From Chitinivorax sp. PXF-14 (lineage in GTDB: Bacteria > Pseudomonadota > Gammaproteobacteria > Burkholderiales > SCOH01), in assembly GCF_040812015.1 (NCBI RefSeq), contig NZ_JBFNXJ010000007.1, positions 124,001 through 188,000 of the forward strand: DNA of 64,000 nt, given 5' to 3'. Positions 33,881 through 43,434 of this stretch are shown here, piece after piece. The position numbers were made by a program, and so were the translations under genes. The notes below the pieces were generated by a model. The model did no database searches, was not told the origin of the DNA, and saw only the letters and a list, made by a program, of their open reading frames with translations. Within the stretch, counting starts at the first letter, position 1. Each line of letters begins with the position of its first letter.

Positions 33881-34503
33881 GGTGTGTCCTGTGCCGCTGG
33901 CACGATGTGGTGTTGCAGATGGCGCTGCAACTGGCGCGCCACCTCGTCGACAGGGAGCGCGACCCCCTGGTCCTTCATCTGCGTCATCGCCATGTTGGCG
34001 TAGCCGCAGGGGTTGATCGAGCGAAACGGTGCGAGGTCCATGTCCACGTTGAGCGCGAGGCCGTGGTAGCAGCAGCCGTTCTTGATGCGCAGGCCGAGCG
34101 AGGCGATCTTGGCCTCGCCGACGTAGACACCCGGTGCATCGACGCGGCCACGGGCTTCGATGCCATGTTCGGCCAGCAGGTCGATGATGCTGTTCTCGAT
34201 GCGCCGCACCAGCTCGCGCACGCCGAGGCCGAGCCGCTTCACGTCGAGCAGCAGGTAGACCACGAGCTGGCCCGGGCCGTGATAGGTGATCTGGCCGCCG
34301 CGTTCGGTCTTGACCACGGGGATGGTCGTGGCTTGCAGCAGGTGCTCGGGCTTGCCGGCCAGGCCCTGGGTGTAGACGGGAGGATGCTCGAGAAACCAGA
34401 TTTCGTCGGGCGTGCCATCGCCGCGCTGGGCGGTGAACGCTTCCATCGCGGCGACGGTGGGCTCGTATGCGACGAGCCCGAGATGTTTGGCTGTCCAGCT
34501 CAT
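33877..34503 (-). CDS. lipB: Octanoyl-[ACP]:protein N-octanoyltransferase
   Basis: Protein of 208 aa that moves octanoate from ACP to lipoyl domains. It has the [16 protein letters not shown] motif (about 69-84) and the catalytic C/K pair, with the cysteine in [12 protein letters not shown]. It is coupled to lipA by a four-base overlap and lies 31 bp after the DUF493 gene. Confidence 0.96.
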   Translation of the reverse strand: MSWTAKHLGLVAYEPTVAAMEAFTAQRGDGTPDEIWFLEHPPVYTQGLAGKPEHLLQATTIPVVKTERGGQITYHGPGQLVVYLLLDVKRLGLGVRELVRRIENSIIDLLAEHGIEARGRVDAPGVYVGEAKIASLGLRIKNGCCYHGLALNVDMDLAPFRSINPCGYANMAMTQMKDQGVALPVDEVARQLQRHLQHHIVPAAQDTP

Positions 34504-34534
34504 AGTCGGCAGCGGGCAGGTAGCCGTCGATGTG

Positions 34535-34807
34535 TCAAAAGACGATCTTCACCATCGGGTGCCCGGTCAGCTCCATATACAGCGCATCGAGTTGCGCTTT
34601 CGATACGGCCGTGATGGTAACCGTCACGGCCAGGTAGTTGCCATTCTTGCTTACCCTCATATCGAGGTCGGCCGAGACGAAATCGGGCGCATGCTTGAGC
34701 GTGATGTTGTGGATGGTCTGTGCGAATTCGTCATGGCGCGCGCCCATCACCTTGACCGGGAAGCGGCACGGAAATTCGAGGAGTGTTTCTTTGGCCTGGT
34801 CGCTCAT
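34535..34807 (-). CDS. ybeD: YbeD-family protein (DUF493)
   Basis: Small ACT-like fold protein of 90 aa, conserved just upstream of lipB in many proteobacteria. It contains the typical [12 protein letters not shown] start and the [13 protein letters not shown] core. Its function is unproven; a link to lipoate metabolism is inferred from position. It overlaps the dat stop by four bases. Confidence 0.92.
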   Translation of the reverse strand: MSDQAKETLLEFPCRFPVKVMGARHDEFAQTIHNITLKHAPDFVSADLDMRVSKNGNYLAVTVTITAVSKAQLDALYMELTGHPMVKIVF

Positions 34808-35664
34808 GTGTCACCACCTTTTCGTAAAACATCGTTCTTGTAAGCCTGGTACAGCGTATCCATGCGCGCGTTGACAGGCCCTGGCCGGCCATTGCCGATC
34901 GCCTGGCCGTCGAGCGTGGTGATTGCCAGCACCTCGCGTGTCGATGACGTCATCCACAACTCGTCCGCCGTGCGCACCTCGGCCTCGCTCACGGCGCGCA
35001 CCTCGTGCGGCAGGCCATGGCGGGCAGCCAGTTCCAGCACCAGGTCGTAGGTGATGCCGGACAGCATCAGGTGCGACTTGGGCGGCGACAGCATGATGCC
35101 GTCCCTGACCACGAAGATATTGCTCGCCGCGCCCTCGCTCAGCCAGCCGTCGCGGAACAGCACGGTCTCCGCGCAGCCCGCGGCGATCGCCTCGTTGCGC
35201 AGCAGTACGTTGGCGAGCAGCGCGATCGACTTGATGTCGCAGCGCAGCCAGCGGAAATCCTCGTGCGTGATGGCGCTGACGCCCGCCGCCTTCACCTCGG
35301 CCGATGGCGTGACCAGCGGCATCGGGTAAATCATGGCCGTCTGGCGTGCCGTGGGCGGGAACGGGAAATCACGATTGGGCCCCGCGCCGCGCGTCACCTG
35401 GATGTACACCGACTGGTCGTCGAAACCTTGCTTGGCCACGGCCTGCCGGATCAGGCTGCGCCATTCGTCGCGGCTGTGCGGGTTGGCGATCTTCACGCTG
35501 GCGAGGCTCGCCTCGAGGCGGCTCAAATGCTCGTCGAGCCGCAACAGGTGCCGCGAGTAGACGGGCACGACTTCGTACACGCCGTCGCCGAACAAGAAGC
35601 CGCGATCGAGCGGCGAGATGCTCGCATCCTGTATCGGCATGAACTTGCCGTTGAGGTAAATCAT
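34804..35664 (-). CDS. dat: D-amino-acid aminotransferase
   Basis: PLP class IV aminotransferase of 286 aa. The PLP lysine is K145 in RCDIKSIALL, and the start has the class IV DRGFLFGDGVYEV pattern (20-32). It probably interconverts D-alanine and D-glutamate, feeding peptidoglycan; a branched-chain or ADC lyase role is less likely given the RWLRCDIKS motif. The ATG overlaps the acetyltransferase stop. A longer frame upstream is antisense-free but covers the GNAT gene in another frame and is not used. Confidence 0.88.
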   Translation of the reverse strand: MIYLNGKFMPIQDASISPLDRGFLFGDGVYEVVPVYSRHLLRLDEHLSRLEASLASVKIANPHSRDEWRSLIRQAVAKQGFDDQSVYIQVTRGAGPNRDFPFPPTARQTAMIYPMPLVTPSAEVKAAGVSAITHEDFRWLRCDIKSIALLANVLLRNEAIAAGCAETVLFRDGWLSEGAASNIFVVRDGIMLSPPKSHLMLSGITYDLVLELAARHGLPHEVRAVSEAEVRTADELWMTSSTREVLAITTLDGQAIGNGRPGPVNARMDTLYQAYKNDVLRKGGDT

Positions 35665-36113
35665 GTGGGCTCCTCCAGTGCTTGCGTCAGCGCAAACACG
35701 AGCTGTTGCTTGGTGATCTCGAAACCGTAATCGAGATAGAACTGGTGCGCCTCCGCGCGCTGGCTGCTCGATCTCAGCACGACGCGCGCCACGCCCTGCC
35801 GCCGGCCCCAGCCACAGGCCGTGTCGAGCAGGCGGCTGGCGATGCGCTGGCGGCGCAACGCTGCATCTACCACCAGGCCGGTGATCTCGATGCGTGGCGG
35901 TGATTCGAGCATCACGCGCCGTTCCACGCCGATGAAGCCGACGACGGCGCCATTCTCCACCTGCGCGACAAACACCGCCGCGTGCGGGTTTTCGCCGATC
36001 ATTGCCAGATTGTGGCAAAGCGCCGATTTTTCAATCGTGTAACCGAGCTGGCCGCACAGCGTGACCAGCTCGTCTGCATCGCTCAGCCCGGCCGGGCGGA
36101 TCGTGATACCCAT
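35661..36113 (-). CDS. GNAT-family N-acetyltransferase
   Basis: Protein of 150 aa with the acetyl-CoA-binding segment LRRQRIASRLLDTA (about 90-103) and the conserved beta strand ITGLVVDAA before it. Substrate unknown. It is located between dacC and dat and coupled to dat by overlap, which hints at a shared cell-wall or amino-acid context but does not prove it. Confidence 0.85.
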   Translation of the reverse strand: MGITIRPAGLSDADELVTLCGQLGYTIEKSALCHNLAMIGENPHAAVFVAQVENGAVVGFIGVERRVMLESPPRIEITGLVVDAALRRQRIASRLLDTACGWGRRQGVARVVLRSSSQRAEAHQFYLDYGFEITKQQLVFALTQALEEPT

Positions 36114-36120
36114 GGCTTGC

Positions 36121-37272
36121 TTACTTGTTGAACATCAGGCGCACGCTATCCCAGGCGCGGCCGAAAATGCCGGCCTGCGCCACGTTGTTGAGCGCCACCA
36201 CCGGGTATTCGCCGAGCGGCTGGCCGTCGAGTGTCAGCGTCAGCTTGCCGACGCGCTGGCCGGCCGCGACCGGTGCGAGCAGTGGCTGTTGCGTGGTCAG
36301 GCTGGCCTTGATGCGGCTTGCGGTGCCCTTGGGCAGCGACAGGTAGAGATCGTTGCGGAAGCCGACCTTGATCTCGCGTTCGGCACCCTTCCATACCGGC
36401 ACCTGCTGCAGCGACTGGTTGGCGCTGTACAGCTTGGGCGTATCGTAGAACTGCAGACCCCAGTTCAGCAGCTTGGATGACTCGGTGGCGCGCACATTGT
36501 CGCCGGTGGTGCCGAGCACGACCGAGATCACGCGGCGGCCATCACGCTTACTCGATGCGATCAGGCAGAAGCCGGCGCTCTCGGTGTGGCCGGTCTTCAT
36601 GCCGTCGACGTTGGGGTCGCGGTACAGCAGCAGGTTGCGGTTGGGCTGCTTGATCTTGTTGTAGGTGAATTCTTTCTGCGAGTAGATCGGGTAGAACTCG
36701 GGGAAGTCGCGCACCAGTGCCGCGGCGATCAGCGCCAGATCGTGTGCGGTGGTGTAGTGCTGTGGGTCGGGCAGGCCCGTCGAATTCACGAAGTGGGTGT
36801 TCTTCATGCCCAGGCGCGCCGCTTCCTGATTCATCATCTGCGCGAACACCGCTTCGCTGCCGGCGATCGCTTCGGCCAGCGCGATGCAGGCATCGTTGCC
36901 GGACTGGATGATCATGCCGTGGATCAGCTCATCTACGGTGACCGGGATCTTCGGGTCGATGAACATCACCGAGCCCTCTTTCTTGTAGGCATTGCTCGAT
37001 ACCGGCACCACCTGGTCGAGCTTGATACGGCCTTGCTTGACGGCCTTGAAGGTGACGTAGGCGGTCATCAGCTTGGTCAGCGAGGCCGGCTCGACGCGCA
37101 TGTTCTCGTCACGCTGGGCGAGCGTCTGGCCGCTGTAGTAATCGGTGAGCAGGTAGGCGCGAGCGGCTATCTCGGGTACCGGTGGTGTCAGCAGGGTATT
37201 GGCAGTGGCAGTGGCGGTGGCGCTGGCTGCGAGGCAGGCCAGGGCCGCGAAAATTCGTTTCAGGGAGGTCAT
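36121..37272 (-). CDS. dacC: D-alanyl-D-alanine carboxypeptidase (PBP5/6 type)
   Basis: Periplasmic low-molecular-weight penicillin-binding protein of 383 aa that trims the terminal D-Ala of peptidoglycan pentapeptides. The signal peptide ends near TATA-NT. The active-site motifs are S64-L-T-K67, S124-G-N126 and K226-T-G228, and a C-terminal amphipathic membrane anchor (FGRAWDSVRLMF) is visible. Start 37272 places the signal first. It leads the dacC-GNAT-dat-ybeD-lipB-lipA series. Confidence 0.93.
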   Translation of the reverse strand: MTSLKRIFAALACLAASATATATANTLLTPPVPEIAARAYLLTDYYSGQTLAQRDENMRVEPASLTKLMTAYVTFKAVKQGRIKLDQVVPVSSNAYKKEGSVMFIDPKIPVTVDELIHGMIIQSGNDACIALAEAIAGSEAVFAQMMNQEAARLGMKNTHFVNSTGLPDPQHYTTAHDLALIAAALVRDFPEFYPIYSQKEFTYNKIKQPNRNLLLYRDPNVDGMKTGHTESAGFCLIASSKRDGRRVISVVLGTTGDNVRATESSKLLNWGLQFYDTPKLYSANQSLQQVPVWKGAEREIKVGFRNDLYLSLPKGTASRIKASLTTQQPLLAPVAAGQRVGKLTLTLDGQPLGEYPVVALNNVAQAGIFGRAWDSVRLMFNK

Positions 37273-37617
37273 CGGCGCGGTTTCGGCAAAAGGTGAAATT
37301 ATATCGGAATCCCTCACTGGCGCGGGGCGGAAGCCGTGTTGCGGCAACGTTTTATCGGGCCAGTGGGCCCTGCTTTGAGCGGCGTTGGCCGGATGAGTTC
37401 AGCACGATGCGCAACGGCTGTCTGGCGGGGTTGCCAGTGACAGGTTGGGTGGGTGTTTCGATCGCGTTTCACGTGAAACGCGGCGCCCGGCGGCCGTGTG
37501 GATACAGCTGCCGGCCAGCCGTTCCGCGGGCCTCTGCAGCCACGGATTGGCGGCTCGTCGGTGCAGGGCTGGCGCGGCCCCGGGTGGGCACCGCGCCGGT
37601 ATCCCTTATGTCGCGGC
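37273..37617. other. 345-bp intergenic region with parS
   Basis: Gap between dacC and rapA, both on the minus strand. It holds the dacC promoter region and a parS site at 37465-37480. I see no supported gene or clear terminator for rapA. Confidence 0.6.
37465..37480. other. parS site
   Basis: CGTTTCACGTGAAACG: the 14-bp parS core is perfect, and the whole 16-mer is a perfect palindrome. Intergenic, between dacC and rapA. Confidence 0.92.
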
Positions 37618-40470
37618 TCAGCTTGCCACGATCACGCGCACGGCTTCGAGGCGCAGTTGCGAGTTGTCGATCGCGTTCTGCAGCTGCTCCTTCTGCTGCT
37701 CGAGGAAATCGATCTCGATCTGCGGCACGCTTGGGTTCAACGCACGCAACGCTCTCATGCGGCCGATCTCGCCGTCGAGCGTGTGGTTCATCAATGCCGA
37801 GGCCTGACGCGTCAGCTTGGCCTGCTCGCTGCCGGCCAGGCGCTCGGCGATGTCGAGCATCTGGCGGATTGGCGCCTGCTGCATGCGGATGATCTCGTTG
37901 GCGACATTGGCCTCGATGCCGATGCGCTCGCAGCCGCGCAGGCGGATGTCGAGATCGACCTGCTGGCCGCGCGCGTCGGTGACGAAGCGCATCAGCAACG
38001 GCGGCAGGAAGCGCCCTGCGCGCAGGCTGCGCGGCGCCGAGCATTGCACGGTGTAAAGCGTTTCGACCAGTACCGAGCCGGGCTTGAAGCGGCTGCTCTG
38101 GATCACGCTGACCACGGCGTTGCCGTGCTGGCTCTCGCGCATCCAGTCGAGCGCGGCGCGCACCATCGGGTGTTCCCAGGTGAGGAACTGCAGATCCTCG
38201 CGCGACAAGGCCCGGTTGCGGTCGAAGGTAACGAGCGTGGTGCCGTCGTCTTCGAGCTTGGGCAGGTGCGGGATCAGCATGTTCTCGCCCGGCTCGAGGC
38301 GCAGCACGTCTTCGCAGTGCTCCTCGACGTCGACACCGATGGCGCCGAACACCTTTTCCATGAAGGCTTCGAGGTGGCTGTTTTCTTCCTCTTCGACGAT
38401 CTGCTGGCACAGGCGATCAGCCTGCGGCTGGCGGCAGGAGTTCAGTTCGAGCAGGCGGTCGCGGCCCTGCTCGAGCTCCTGCGTCAGGTGCTGGTTGAGC
38501 TTCTTGCTCTGCGCGATCAGCTTGTCGATCTCGGCCGTGTTGTCGGGCTCGAACAGCGCGGCCAGCAGCTTGTCCTCAACTACTTCGTACAGTGTGTGGC
38601 CGGCCGGACAGGTGGTCTGCAGTGCGTCGATGCCCTCGTGCATCCAGCGCAGCAGCGCATGCTGGGCGGTGTTCTCGAAATAAGGCACATGCAGGTTGAT
38701 GGTCTCGGTCTGGCCGATGCGGTCTAGGCGGCCGATGCGCTGTTCGAGCAGGTCGGGAGACAGCGGGATGTCGAACAGCACGAGATGGTGCGCGAACTGG
38801 AAGTTGCGGCCTTCCGAGCCGATTTCCGAGCACACCAGCGCCTGCGCGCCTTCGATCGGATCGGCGAAATAGGCCGAGGCACGATCGCGGTGGGTCAGGC
38901 TCATGCCCTCATGGAACACGCCGGTATGCAGGCCTTCAAGGCGCAGCTTCTCTTCGAGGTCGATCGCCGTCAGCGCGCGGTGGCAGATGATCAGTGTCTT
39001 CTGGCCCTTGAGCTCGCCCTTGAGCAGCTTCACCAGCCATTGCACGCGTGGGTCGAAGGTCAGCCAGTCCTCGTCCGCGAGCATCTCGGGATAGAGCAGC
39101 GGGTTGATCTCGTTATCGAGCTTGGCAAAGGCCTGGCGATAGCGTTCCGGCATCGCCTGCGGATAGCTGTGCACCTGGCGGCCAGGGAAGCCGGTGACGG
39201 TGGCGCGCGTGTTGCGGAACAGCAGGCGGCCAGTGCCGTGGCGGTCGATCAGGTTGTTGAGCAGGGTCTCGCGTGCCTGAGCCCTCTCCTCGTCTGCGGT
39301 CTGGGCGGAGGCGAGTTTGTCGATCAGCGGCAGCTGGTCGCTATTGACGAAGGCGGCCAGTTCGTCGCGCCAGTCGGCCGGCAGCACCGAGTTGCCGAGC
39401 ACCGCCTGTGCGGCGTCGGCGAGCGGCACGAAGTTGGCCTCCTCTTCGAGGAAGGCGGAGAAATCGTAGAAGCGGTCCGGGTCGAGCAGCCGCAGGCGTG
39501 CAAAATGGCTGGCCTGGCCTAGCTGCTCGGGGGTGGCGGTGAGCAGCAGCACCGACGGCGTCAGCGCAGCGAGCTTCTCGATGGCCGTGTATTCCTTGCT
39601 GGCGTGGCCCTCTTCCCAGATCAGGTGGTGTGCCTCGTCGACGATGAGCATGTCCCAGCCGGCTTCGAGCGCCTGTTCAAGACGCTTGGGCTTGCGTGCC
39701 AGCAGGTCGATCGACACCAACACGATGTTTTCGCTGTCGAAGGGGTTTTCGCCGGCCTCGTCGAAATCGACGCAGCGTTCCTCGTCGAACAGCGACACAT
39801 GCAGGTTGAAGCGGCGCAGCATCTCCACCAGCCACTGGTGCTGCAGCGCCTCGGGCACGGCGATCAGCACGCGGCTGGCGCGTTCGGTCAGCAACTGCTG
39901 CTGCAGGATCAGGCCGGCCTCGATGGTCTTGCCGAGCCCCACCTCGTCGGCCAGCAGCACGCGCGGCGCGGCGCGGTTGGCGACTTCGCGCGCGATGTAG
40001 AGCTGGTGCGGGATCAGGCTGGTGCGGCCGCCTCTGAGGCCGGTCAGCGGCGACTGTTCGAGCTGGGCCAGGTGATTGAGCGTCTCGTAGCGCAGCTCGA
40101 ACCAGTCTTCGCCGTCGAGTTGGCCGTTGAACAGGCGCTGCTGCGGCTGGCTGAACTGCAGGTGGTGGTCGAGATCGCCCTCGGGCAGCTCGACCGGCCG
40201 ACCCGAGCGGGTGCCGATATAGGTGATCAGCCCGGCGCTCTCCTGCACATCGCTGATGCTGATCTTCCAGCCGAAGCGCGTGCCCACGGTGTCACCCGGG
40301 TTGAAGCGCACGCGTGTCAATGGCGCGTTGTTGCGGGCGTAGACACGGGTTTCGTCGGCGGCGGGGAAGTTGATCTTGACCAGGCGGAAGTCGCATTCGG
40401 CAACCACGCCCAGACCTAGTTCGGTTTCGGTATCGCTGATCCAGCGTTGACCGGGAATGAAGGTGTGCAT
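37618..40470 (-). CDS. rapA: RNA polymerase recycling ATPase RapA (HepA)
   Basis: SWI2/SNF2-type ATPase of 950 aa (E. coli RapA is 968) that releases stalled RNA polymerase. It has an N-terminal Tudor-like region, Walker A DEVGLGKT (175-182), the DEAH box (278-281) and the helicase C-terminal arginine-finger motif QRIGRLDRIGQ. It is transcribed divergently from the hydrolase gene, across a 277-bp AT-rich promoter region. Confidence 0.96.
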   Translation of the reverse strand: MHTFIPGQRWISDTETELGLGVVAECDFRLVKINFPAADETRVYARNNAPLTRVRFNPGDTVGTRFGWKISISDVQESAGLITYIGTRSGRPVELPEGDLDHHLQFSQPQQRLFNGQLDGEDWFELRYETLNHLAQLEQSPLTGLRGGRTSLIPHQLYIAREVANRAAPRVLLADEVGLGKTIEAGLILQQQLLTERASRVLIAVPEALQHQWLVEMLRRFNLHVSLFDEERCVDFDEAGENPFDSENIVLVSIDLLARKPKRLEQALEAGWDMLIVDEAHHLIWEEGHASKEYTAIEKLAALTPSVLLLTATPEQLGQASHFARLRLLDPDRFYDFSAFLEEEANFVPLADAAQAVLGNSVLPADWRDELAAFVNSDQLPLIDKLASAQTADEERAQARETLLNNLIDRHGTGRLLFRNTRATVTGFPGRQVHSYPQAMPERYRQAFAKLDNEINPLLYPEMLADEDWLTFDPRVQWLVKLLKGELKGQKTLIICHRALTAIDLEEKLRLEGLHTGVFHEGMSLTHRDRASAYFADPIEGAQALVCSEIGSEGRNFQFAHHLVLFDIPLSPDLLEQRIGRLDRIGQTETINLHVPYFENTAQHALLRWMHEGIDALQTTCPAGHTLYEVVEDKLLAALFEPDNTAEIDKLIAQSKKLNQHLTQELEQGRDRLLELNSCRQPQADRLCQQIVEEEENSHLEAFMEKVFGAIGVDVEEHCEDVLRLEPGENMLIPHLPKLEDDGTTLVTFDRNRALSREDLQFLTWEHPMVRAALDWMRESQHGNAVVSVIQSSRFKPGSVLVETLYTVQCSAPRSLRAGRFLPPLLMRFVTDARGQQVDLDIRLRGCERIGIEANVANEIIRMQQAPIRQMLDIAERLAGSEQAKLTRQASALMNHTLDGEIGRMRALRALNPSVPQIEIDFLEQQKEQLQNAIDNSQLRLEAVRVIVAS

Positions 40471-40576
40471 GATGTGCTGGAAAATCTTAATTGGGCGATG
40501 GTACTAAATCTGGGGCGTCACGGCATCAAATGGGGGCAAACCGGCCAAATGAAAGCGCCATCCATTGCTGTTTTGG

Positions 40577-40637
40577 TTATAAGAAAATCGATATTTATAA
40601 GTTATGTTTATTTTCGATGCTTGCTACAGTGGCGCCG
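40577..40637 (+). promoter_or_regulatory. AT-rich promoter with repeated TTATAAG and extended -10
   Basis: Two direct TTATAAG copies (40577-40583, 40595-40601) lie upstream of an extended -10 TGCTACAGT (40622-40630). A related element, ATTTA-AGAGTTAT then TGCTACACT, lies upstream of sbp. It probably drives the hydrolase gene. Confidence 0.45.
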
Positions 40638-40747
40638 ATGCCCCCGGCCAAGCCCGCGGGCTGTGATGTACCTTAGCAAATCTGACCACACTGTGCCGGC
40701 GACCGCGCGTGCCGTGAGCCCGATCGTCTCAATCTGAAGGAGCCTTC

Positions 40748-41302
40748 ATGCCTGCCGAACCGACTTTCCTGATCCTGCCCGGCCTGTTCAATTCGGGGCC
40801 CGAGCATTGGCAGACGCGCTGGCAATCGCTGCTGCCGAAGGTCGAGCGGGTCGAACAGCAGAGCTGGGATGCCCCGCTGCGCGCGGACTGGGTGGCGGTG
40901 CTCGATGCACATCTGGCCGCCATCGACGGCCCGGTGGTGCTGGTTGGCCACAGCCTTGGCTCGATTACCGCGGTGCACTGGGCACAGCACGGTGCCGGCA
41001 AGGTGGTCGGTGCGCTGCTGGTGGCGCCGGCCGATGTCGAGCGTGATGGCGCGCCGGCGCCGATCGTCAACTTCGCGCCTATCCCGCTCGCGCCGCTGCC
41101 CTTCCCCACCATTGTGGTGGCAAGCGATGACGACCCCTACGCCGCGATCGAACGCAGCGAGCAGCTGGCAGCCGCCTGGGGAGCCGAGCTGGTACGCTTG
41201 CCGGGCGCGGGCCACATCAATGGCGAATCGGGTCTGGCCGACTGGCCGCAAGGCCGTGCCTTGCTCGCGCAACTGGCCGAGATGCATGCCGGTGCCAACT
41301 AA
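40748..41302 (+). CDS. RBBP9/YdeN-family serine hydrolase
   Basis: Small alpha/beta hydrolase of 184 aa. The nucleophile is S69 in GHSLG; the aspartate is in ASDDDPY and the histidine in GAGHING, which is the RBBP9/YdeN layout. Substrate unknown. It is 125 bp upstream of the sulfate importer operon, and both share a similar promoter element, so a sulfur-limitation role is possible. A GAAGGAG precedes the ATG. Confidence 0.86.
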   Translation: MPAEPTFLILPGLFNSGPEHWQTRWQSLLPKVERVEQQSWDAPLRADWVAVLDAHLAAIDGPVVLVGHSLGSITAVHWAQHGAGKVVGALLVAPADVERDGAPAPIVNFAPIPLAPLPFPTIVVASDDDPYAAIERSEQLAAAWGAELVRLPGAGHINGESGLADWPQGRALLAQLAEMHAGAN

Positions 41303-41338
41303 TAATTCCATGGAAGAATAACAATCGACGCAAATATT

Positions 41339-41376
41339 ATTTAAGAGTTATATAGGCACACTGCTACACTCGTTGC
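41339..41376 (+). promoter_or_regulatory. sbp promoter with CysB-like AT-rich element
   Basis: ATTTAAGAGTTAT (41339-41351) matches 11 of 13 bases of ATTTATAAGTTAT upstream of the hydrolase (40593-40605). It is followed by an extended -10 TGCTACACT (41362-41370). The palindrome TTCCATGGAA lies further upstream. Regulation by a CysB-type LysR protein is expected for sulfate uptake but is inferred. Confidence 0.5.
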
Positions 41377-41438
41377 CATCGCGTCTGCAGCCTATACCGA
41401 TAGCACTGTCAGGCATAACCAGGTGAATGGAGACCCCC

Positions 41439-42446
41439 ATGTTGAAACCGGCATCCAGATTATTGATCTCGCTCGCGCTGGCGGCGGGGCTGGCAGGCGG
41501 CGCGCAGGCCGGCGAGCCGCTGCTGAATGTGTCCTACGACGTGATGCGTGATTTCTACAAGGACCTGAACCCGGCCTTCATCAAGGCCTACAAGGCCAAG
41601 GCCGGTGACGAGCTGCAGATCCAGATGTCGCACGGCGGCTCGACCAAGCAGGCACGCGCGGTGATCGACGGGCTCGCCGCCGACGTGATCACGATGAACA
41701 TGGCGGCCGATATCGACATCCTGCACGACAAGGCAAACCTGGTGCCAGAAAACTGGGCCAGCCGCCTGCCGAACAACAGCGTGCCGTTTACCTCGGCCTC
41801 GGTGTTCATCGTGCGCAAGGGCAACCCGAAACAGATCCACGACTGGGCCGATCTGGTCAAACCCGGCACGCAGGTCGTGATCCCCAATCCCAAGCTCACC
41901 GGCAACGGCCGCTACACCTATCTCTCGGCCTGGGGCTACGCGCTCAGGCAGCCGGGTGGCAATGAAGCGAAGGCGCGCGAATTCGTCGGCAAGCTGTTCG
42001 GCAATGTGCCGGTGCTCGATTCCGGCGGCCGCGCCGCGACGACGACCTTCATGCAGCGCCAGATCGGTGACGTGCTGATCACCTTCGAGAACGAGGCCGA
42101 GATGATCGCGCGCGAATTCGGCCGCGGCAGCTTCGAGGTGGTGTACCCGAGCGTGTCGATCCAGGCCGAGCCGCCGGTATCGGTCGTCGACAAGGTGGTC
42201 GACCGCAAGGGCACGCGCAAGCAGGCCGAGGCCTACCTGGCCTGGCTGTGGACGCCCGAGGCACAGGAAATCGCCGCGCAGAACTACCTGCGGCCGCGCA
42301 ATGGCGAGGTGTTCAAGAAATACGCGGCGCAGTTCCCGAAGATCAGCCTGTTCACCGTCGACGAGGTATTTGGCGGCTGGAAGAAGGCACAGAAGACCCA
42401 CTTCGACGATGGCGGCGTGTTCGACCAGATCTACCTGAAGAAGTGA
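41439..42446 (+). CDS. sbp: Sulfate/thiosulfate ABC transporter, binding protein
   Basis: Periplasmic protein of 335 aa with signal peptide (GGAQA-GE). It matches the Sbp family: NVSYDVMRDFYKDLN near residues 30-44 and SHGGSTKQARAV near 66-77, which binds sulfate through backbone NH groups. The ATG at 41439 has a GGAG seven bases upstream. It heads sbp-cysT-cysW-cysA. Confidence 0.95.
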   Translation: MLKPASRLLISLALAAGLAGGAQAGEPLLNVSYDVMRDFYKDLNPAFIKAYKAKAGDELQIQMSHGGSTKQARAVIDGLAADVITMNMAADIDILHDKANLVPENWASRLPNNSVPFTSASVFIVRKGNPKQIHDWADLVKPGTQVVIPNPKLTGNGRYTYLSAWGYALRQPGGNEAKAREFVGKLFGNVPVLDSGGRAATTTFMQRQIGDVLITFENEAEMIAREFGRGSFEVVYPSVSIQAEPPVSVVDKVVDRKGTRKQAEAYLAWLWTPEAQEIAAQNYLRPRNGEVFKKYAAQFPKISLFTVDEVFGGWKKAQKTHFDDGGVFDQIYLKK

Positions 42447-42594
42447 ACCGGGCCGGGCTGACCCGGCACGACCTTGGGCGCCTTGCACGGGTGTTGCAGC
42501 TTCGTGCGTGTGCCGTGCATGTCCGAGGTGCCCCCCGATTTGCCCTGGCGGCCGCTACGGCCGCGGGCTCCGCTCATTCCGATGTTGACGAACG

Positions 42595-43434
42595 ATGGCT
42601 TCTCCTTTCAAACAACATAGCGTGTTGCCCGGCTTTGGTCTGGGCCTGGGCTATGCGATCTTCTGGCTGTGCCTGATCGTGCTGCTGCCCTTGTCGGCGC
42701 TGGTGCTGAAGACCACCGACCTAGGTTGGGCGGCGTTCTGGGACACCGTCACCGCACCACGTGTGCTGGCCTCTTACCGGCTCACCTTCGGCGCCTCGCT
42801 GATCGGCGCGCTGATCAATCTGGTATTCGGTTTTCTCGTCGCCTGGGTGCTGACGCGCTATGCCTTTCCCGGCAAGCGCCTGGTCGATGCGCTGGTGGAC
42901 CTGCCGTTTGCGTTGCCGACAGCGGTGGCCGGCATCGCGCTGACCACGATCTACGCGCCGAACGGCTGGCTCGGGCAATATCTGGTGCCGCTCGGCCTCA
43001 AGGTGGCGTTCACGCCGCTCGGCGTGGTCGTCGCGCTCACCTTCATCGGCCTGCCTTTCGTGGTGCGCACGGTGCAGCCGGTGCTGCAGGAACTCGAGGT
43101 CGAACTCGAAGAGGCGGCGAGCAGCCTCGGTGCAACGCGCTGGCAGGTGTTCGCGCGGGTCATTGCACCGACGGTGTGGCCGGCGTTGCTGACCGGCTTC
43201 ACACTTGCCTTCGCGCGCGCGATCGGCGAATACGGCTCGGTGATCTTCATCGCTGGCAATATCCCGATGGTGTCCGAGATCACACCGCTGATCATCATCT
43301 CCAAGCTCGAACAGTACGACTACACGGGCGCGACCTCGGTGGCCGTGGTCATGCTCGTGTTGAGCTTCGTGCTGTTGCTGCTGATCAACCTGCTGCAATG
43401 GTGGGGCGCGCGCCGCACCGGGGGTAAGCGCTGA
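42595..43434 (+). CDS. cysT: Sulfate ABC transporter permease CysT
   Basis: Inner-membrane permease of 279 aa with six predicted helices and the EAA loop [17 protein letters not shown] (about 168-184). It forms the channel with CysW. It starts 149 bp after sbp and its stop overlaps the cysW start (TGATG). Confidence 0.95.
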   Translation: MASPFKQHSVLPGFGLGLGYAIFWLCLIVLLPLSALVLKTTDLGWAAFWDTVTAPRVLASYRLTFGASLIGALINLVFGFLVAWVLTRYAFPGKRLVDALVDLPFALPTAVAGIALTTIYAPNGWLGQYLVPLGLKVAFTPLGVVVALTFIGLPFVVRTVQPVLQELEVELEEAASSLGATRWQVFARVIAPTVWPALLTGFTLAFARAIGEYGSVIFIAGNIPMVSEITPLIIISKLEQYDYTGATSVAVVMLVLSFVLLLLINLLQWWGARRTGGKR

